From Ignavibacteria bacterium (GTDB lineage: Bacteria > Bacteroidota > Ignavibacteria > Kapaibacteriales > Kapaibacteriaceae): a DNA stretch of 47,399 bases. The number at the start of each line of letters is the position of its first letter. Within the stretch, counting starts at the first letter, position 1. A program made the translations under genes and the position numbers. The notes under the pieces are model-generated. The model saw only the letters and a program-made list of their open reading frames with translations, ran no database searches and was not told the DNA's origin. Below, in pieces: positions 43,378 to 47,399 of the stretch. The stretch covers positions 1 to 47,399 of the forward strand of contig CANHFG010000007.1 in the NCBI GenBank assembly GCA_947459875.1. Reading direction: 5' to 3'.

Positions 43378-44358
43378 ATGCACGCCATCATACCGGTAGC
43401 TGGCATCGGTACGCGCCTTCGTCCGTTCACGCACTCTCTTCCAAAGGTGCTGGTGAATGTGGCAGGCAAGCCGATCCTTGGACATATTCTCGACTCGCTT
43501 GTAGCGCAGGGCATTACGTCGGCTACGATCATCACCGGATACAAGGGTGATCTCGTTGAAGACTATGTGCGGAGCAACTACGGGCTTGATGCACGCTTTG
43601 TACAGCAGGATGAGATGCTCGGTCTGGGTCATGCGATCTGGGTTGCACGAGAGTCCCTGGCCGACGAGCCCGTACTGATCATTCTTGGTGATACGGTGTT
43701 CGACGTCGATCTGTCGATCCTTGCTACACGGCAGTTTTCGTCTCTCGGTGTGAAGCACGTTGATGATCCTCGCCGTTTCGGCGTGGTGATCGAAGACGGT
43801 GGATACGTCACGCGACTTGTCGAAAAGCCGGAAGCTGCCGTCTCCAACATGGCCATCGTCGGGTTGTATTACATCCATCAGCCGGCTCGACTGCGCGTGG
43901 CGCTTGATCGGCTGATCAACGAGAACATCCGAACAAAGGGTGAGTATCAGCTGACCGATGCCCTGCAGATCATGGTCGACGACGGCGAGAAATTCACGAC
44001 GTTCAAAGTCGAAGGCTGGTATGACTGCGGCAAGCCTGAAACTCTCTTGCAGACCAATCGTTTTCTGCTGACCAAACGCAGCGAAATGCCCACAGCCCCG
44101 GTTGGCTGCGTCTTCGTACCACCGGTACACGTCGATCCTGCAGCCATTGTCGAACATTCGGTTGTCGGACCCTATGCCTCTATCTCAAAGGGGGCTGTGG
44201 TACGCAACAGCATCGTTCGCGACAGCATCGTCAGCGACAACGCGTCGGTTGCCGATATCGCCCTTGATCAATCGATCATTGGCGAGAACGCCGAAGTGAC
44301 GGGTCGTTTCTCAACGATCAATCTTGGTGACGCGTCGGTCGTTCGTCTGTCCCAGTAG
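43378..44358 (+). CDS. Sugar-1-phosphate nucleotidyltransferase with left-handed beta-helix tail
   Basis: This enzyme family couples a sugar-1-phosphate to NTP to make activated sugars for the cell envelope. The 326-residue product opens MHAIIPVAGIGTRLRPFT, the signature GxGxRLRPLT-like loop, followed by PKVLVNVAGKPILGH. The metal site is ILGDTVFDVDL, and VTRLVEKPEAAVSNMAIVGLYYI and EGWYDCGKPETLLQTNR match the RmlA/glucose-1-phosphate nucleotidyltransferase fold. The C-terminal ~85 residues show hexapeptide-like repeats (IVEHSVVGPYASISKGAVVRNS), a left-handed beta helix as in the longer archaeal-type enzymes. The base and sugar specificity cannot be settled. metK starts 41 bases downstream. 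Confidence 0.9.
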   Translation: MHAIIPVAGIGTRLRPFTHSLPKVLVNVAGKPILGHILDSLVAQGITSATIITGYKGDLVEDYVRSNYGLDARFVQQDEMLGLGHAIWVARESLADEPVLIILGDTVFDVDLSILATRQFSSLGVKHVDDPRRFGVVIEDGGYVTRLVEKPEAAVSNMAIVGLYYIHQPARLRVALDRLINENIRTKGEYQLTDALQIMVDDGEKFTTFKVEGWYDCGKPETLLQTNRFLLTKRSEMPTAPVGCVFVPPVHVDPAAIVEHSVVGPYASISKGAVVRNSIVRDSIVSDNASVADIALDQSIIGENAEVTGRFSTINLGDASVVRLSQ

Positions 44359-44399
44359 ACTTCTCACGCAACAACTGTCCATTCCACAATTAGCTCACG

Positions 44400-45542
44400 A
44401 TGAAGTACATCTTTACCTCCGAGTCCGTTTCAGAAGGACACCCCGACAAGGTCTGCGATCAGGTATCTGATGCTGTTCTTGACGAAGTGCTGGCGCATGA
44501 TCCCACTGGCCGCGTTGCCTGCGAGTGCTTCGCAACAACGGGTATGATCGTCGTTGGTGGCGAGATCACCACATCGCATTACATCGATCTTCCGGAGCTG
44601 GTGCGCGGAGTGATCCGTGAGATCGGATATGACCGCGGAGAGTATCGCTTTGAGGCCGACTCGTGCGCGGTGATCAACGTGATCAACCGTCAGTCACCGG
44701 ACATCGCCCAGGGCGTCGACACCGGCGGAGCCGGAGATCAGGGCATGATGTTCGGCTATGCCTGCAAGGAAACGGCTGAGCTGATGCCGGCAGCCATTCA
44801 CTATTCGCACCAGCTGGTCAAGCGCCTTGCCGACATCCGCAAGACCAATCACCAGCTGATGCCGTATCTGCGTCCGGATGCCAAGGCGCAGGTCTCGGTT
44901 GTCTATGGTGACAACGGTGAGGTTGTTGCCGTTGATACGATCGTTGTTTCAACGCAGCACGATCCGATGGAGAACGCCCACAGCCGCATCTACGGTGACG
45001 TTGTCGAAAATGTGGTGAAGGCCGTTATTCCTGAGCATCTCATCACCAAGGACACCACATTCCACGTGAACCCGACCGGGAAGTTCGAGATCGGCGGTCC
45101 ACACGGTGACACGGGGCTGACCGGCCGCAAGATCATCGTCGACACCTACGGTGGCAAGGCTCCGCACGGTGGGGGAGCGTTCTCTGGTAAGGATCCGACG
45201 AAGGTGGACCGTTCGGCTGCCTATGCTGCACGCCACCTGGCCAAGAACATCGTAGCCGCCGGTATCGCCCGTGAGTGCACGATCCAGCTGGCCTATGCCA
45301 TCGGCGTTGCCCAGCCGGTGTCGATCAACGCTGAGCTGCACGGTACGTCCGATGTCAACCCTCGTGAGCTCGAGAAGTTTATCATCGAGAACGTCGATCT
45401 GACGCCAGCCGGCATCATCACGCGACTGAACCTTCGCCGGCCGATCTACCGCGCCACGGCGGCCTACGGACATTTTGGCCGTCATGAGTTCCCATGGGAA
45501 CGTCTTGACCTGGTTCCAGCGTTTTCCGAGGCGTTCGCATAA
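44400..45542 (+). CDS. metK: S-adenosylmethionine synthetase
   Basis: MetK makes S-adenosylmethionine from methionine and ATP. The 380-residue product is full length, with [21 protein letters not shown] (H14, D16 and K17 at the positions known from E. coli), the loop [13 protein letters not shown] (D113), [31 protein letters not shown] split along the third domain, and the phosphate loop [19 protein letters not shown]. It is followed 35 bases later by ahcY, so the methyl-donor and its recycling enzyme are probably cotranscribed. The 41-base upstream gap is too short for a SAM riboswitch. Confidence 0.98.
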   Translation: MKYIFTSESVSEGHPDKVCDQVSDAVLDEVLAHDPTGRVACECFATTGMIVVGGEITTSHYIDLPELVRGVIREIGYDRGEYRFEADSCAVINVINRQSPDIAQGVDTGGAGDQGMMFGYACKETAELMPAAIHYSHQLVKRLADIRKTNHQLMPYLRPDAKAQVSVVYGDNGEVVAVDTIVVSTQHDPMENAHSRIYGDVVENVVKAVIPEHLITKDTTFHVNPTGKFEIGGPHGDTGLTGRKIIVDTYGGKAPHGGGAFSGKDPTKVDRSAAYAARHLAKNIVAAGIARECTIQLAYAIGVAQPVSINAELHGTSDVNPRELEKFIIENVDLTPAGIITRLNLRRPIYRATAAYGHFGRHEFPWERLDLVPAFSEAFA

Positions 45543-45577
45543 ACCGCATTCCCAATCTTCACTTTCAGATCGAAAAC

Positions 45578-47029
<1,452 letters not shown>

Positions 47030-47051
47030 GACGCAGAACACCCCGAAAATG

Positions 47052-47083
47052 AAACCGCCCCCCAATGGGGGCGGTTTTTTTTT
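47052..47083 (+). terminator. Strong intrinsic terminator of the metK-ahcY operon
   Basis: AAACCGCCCCC and GGGGGCGGTTT pair over 11 positions with a CAAT loop and run into an unbroken stretch of nine T. This is a textbook Rho-independent terminator for the plus-strand genes. Confidence 0.95.
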
Positions 47084-47099
47084 CACCTTGTGAAACTGG

Positions 47100-47210
47100 C
47101 GGGAACTTCTACCCTACGGCTGACATTCTCCCTGCTGTAGCACGAAACAGAAATGTGCGTGCTATATCCGACCCCGTGTGAGTGCAGACATACGGGGTCT
47201 TCTTTTTTTT
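47100..47210 (+). ncRNA. Candidate small RNA with its own intrinsic terminator
   Basis: Between the ahcY terminator and the repeat array there is no protein-coding frame of substance, yet two hairpins follow one another. One is TAGCACG/CGTGCTA (47138-47144 with 47158-47164). The other is the terminator GACCCCGT/ACGGGGTC (47170-47177 with 47192-47199) with a TTCTTTTTTTT tail. A second terminator so soon after a strong one suggests a separate short transcript starting after 47083. The promoter is not clear and no known RNA family was recognised. The 5' end given is a guess. Confidence 0.35.
47170..47210 (+). terminator. Orphan intrinsic terminator
   Basis: GACCCCGT and ACGGGGTC pair perfectly over eight bases with a 14-base loop and are followed by TCTTTTTTTT. 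No T-run is present on the opposite strand side, so it works in the plus direction only. Confidence 0.85.
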
Positions 47211-47232
47211 ACGGCGGACTTCGTAAAGGCGA

Positions 47233-47255
47233 TACACGTATGGGCGATACGTGTA
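47233..47255. repeat. Perfect 9-base inverted repeat before array 3
   Basis: TACACGTAT and ATACGTGTA face each other across GGGCG, immediately before the first (incomplete) palindrome unit. Its right arm merges into GTAGGGG, the array edge. Confidence 0.7.
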
Positions 47256-47399
47256 GGGGCGAGATATGTAGGGGCGAGACGCAGTCTCGCCCGAAGCAAC
47301 ATGTAGGGGCGAGACGCAGTCTCGCCCGAAGCAACATGTAGGGGCGAGACGCAGTCTCGCCCGAAGCAACATGTAGGGGCGAGACGCAGTCTCGCCCGA
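47253..47399 (+). repeat. REP-like palindromic repeat array 3 (at least four units, 35-base period, runs off the window)
   Basis: A truncated half-unit (GTAGGGGCGAGA, 47253-47264) is followed by full palindromes at 47272-47292, 47307-47327, 47342-47362 and 47377-47397. The spacer GAAGCAACAT plus GTAG is identical between copies and unlike those of arrays 1 and 2. The last unit is cut by the window end, so the true copy number is unknown. No gene is seen from 47030 to the end. Confidence 0.95.

Noticed and set aside
44359-44399. SAM riboswitch before metK
   Set aside because: The gap is only 41 bases with no suitable structure.
47109-47372. Open frames over array 3 (47153-47341 plus, 47109-47372 minus)
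   Set aside because: They consist of repeat translation and terminator sequence, with no start signal or known domain.

Overview
The window (about 47 kb, roughly 55-60% GC by eye) looks like chromosomal DNA of a free-living Gram-negative bacterium of the Bacteroidota/Chlorobiota side of the FCB group. A Kapabacteria/Ignavibacteria-like lineage is my best guess. The reasons are large secreted beta-sandwich proteins with type IX secretion (T9SS)-like C-terminal domains, a TonB-dependent receptor with an N-terminal carboxypeptidase-regulatory-like domain, few strong Shine-Dalgarno sites in front of many genes, and repeated matches to the Bacteroidota-type -7 promoter element TAnnTTTG. The assignment is inferred from gene content only; no rRNA or tRNA gene was found.

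Layout. 1-10920: cell-surface block, with a 5'-truncated choice-of-anchor-D-like secreted protein, a convergent periplasmic/secreted protein of unknown function on the minus strand, then a TonB-dependent receptor followed at once by a 1333-residue secreted beta-helix protein built from a 663-residue internal duplication. 10994-18096: membrane acyltransferase-like protein, exopolyphosphatase with a C-terminal HD domain, HtrA/DegP-type protease plus a small outer-membrane barrel, and a Kup potassium transporter. 18229-19395: a lone glutaryl-CoA-dehydrogenase-like enzyme. 19416-29477: the classic translation/RNA operon rimP-nusA-infB-rbfA-truB-ribF-rpsO-pnp, with a promoter in front, hairpins in the rimP leader and the rpsO-pnp gap, overlapping ATGA junctions, and a clear intrinsic terminator after pnp.

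29505-33567: SbtA-type bicarbonate transporter, exported prolyl oligopeptidase and a glycosylasparaginase-type Ntn hydrolase. 33597-35014: a DUF418 membrane protein bracketed by two arrays of a palindromic REP-like repeat. 35015-43336: a small NAD(P)-binding protein, an exported alpha/beta hydrolase, a BaeRF-type protein, an arylsulfotransferase-like exported protein, a small unknown protein, a cytochrome-c-like lipoprotein and a MltD-like transglycosylase with LysM repeats. 43378-47029: sugar nucleotidyltransferase, then metK and ahcY, which make and recycle S-adenosylmethionine. 47030-47399: the ahcY terminator, a possible small RNA with its own terminator, and a third palindromic-repeat array that runs off the window.

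The most unusual material is not a gene. It is the palindromic repeat, present in three arrays, each amplified with a different but internally identical flanking spacer; a recurrent promoter motif that lies so close to some start codons that leaderless mRNAs are predicted; and the candidate small RNA after ahcY. I found no CRISPR array, prophage, transposase or defence system.
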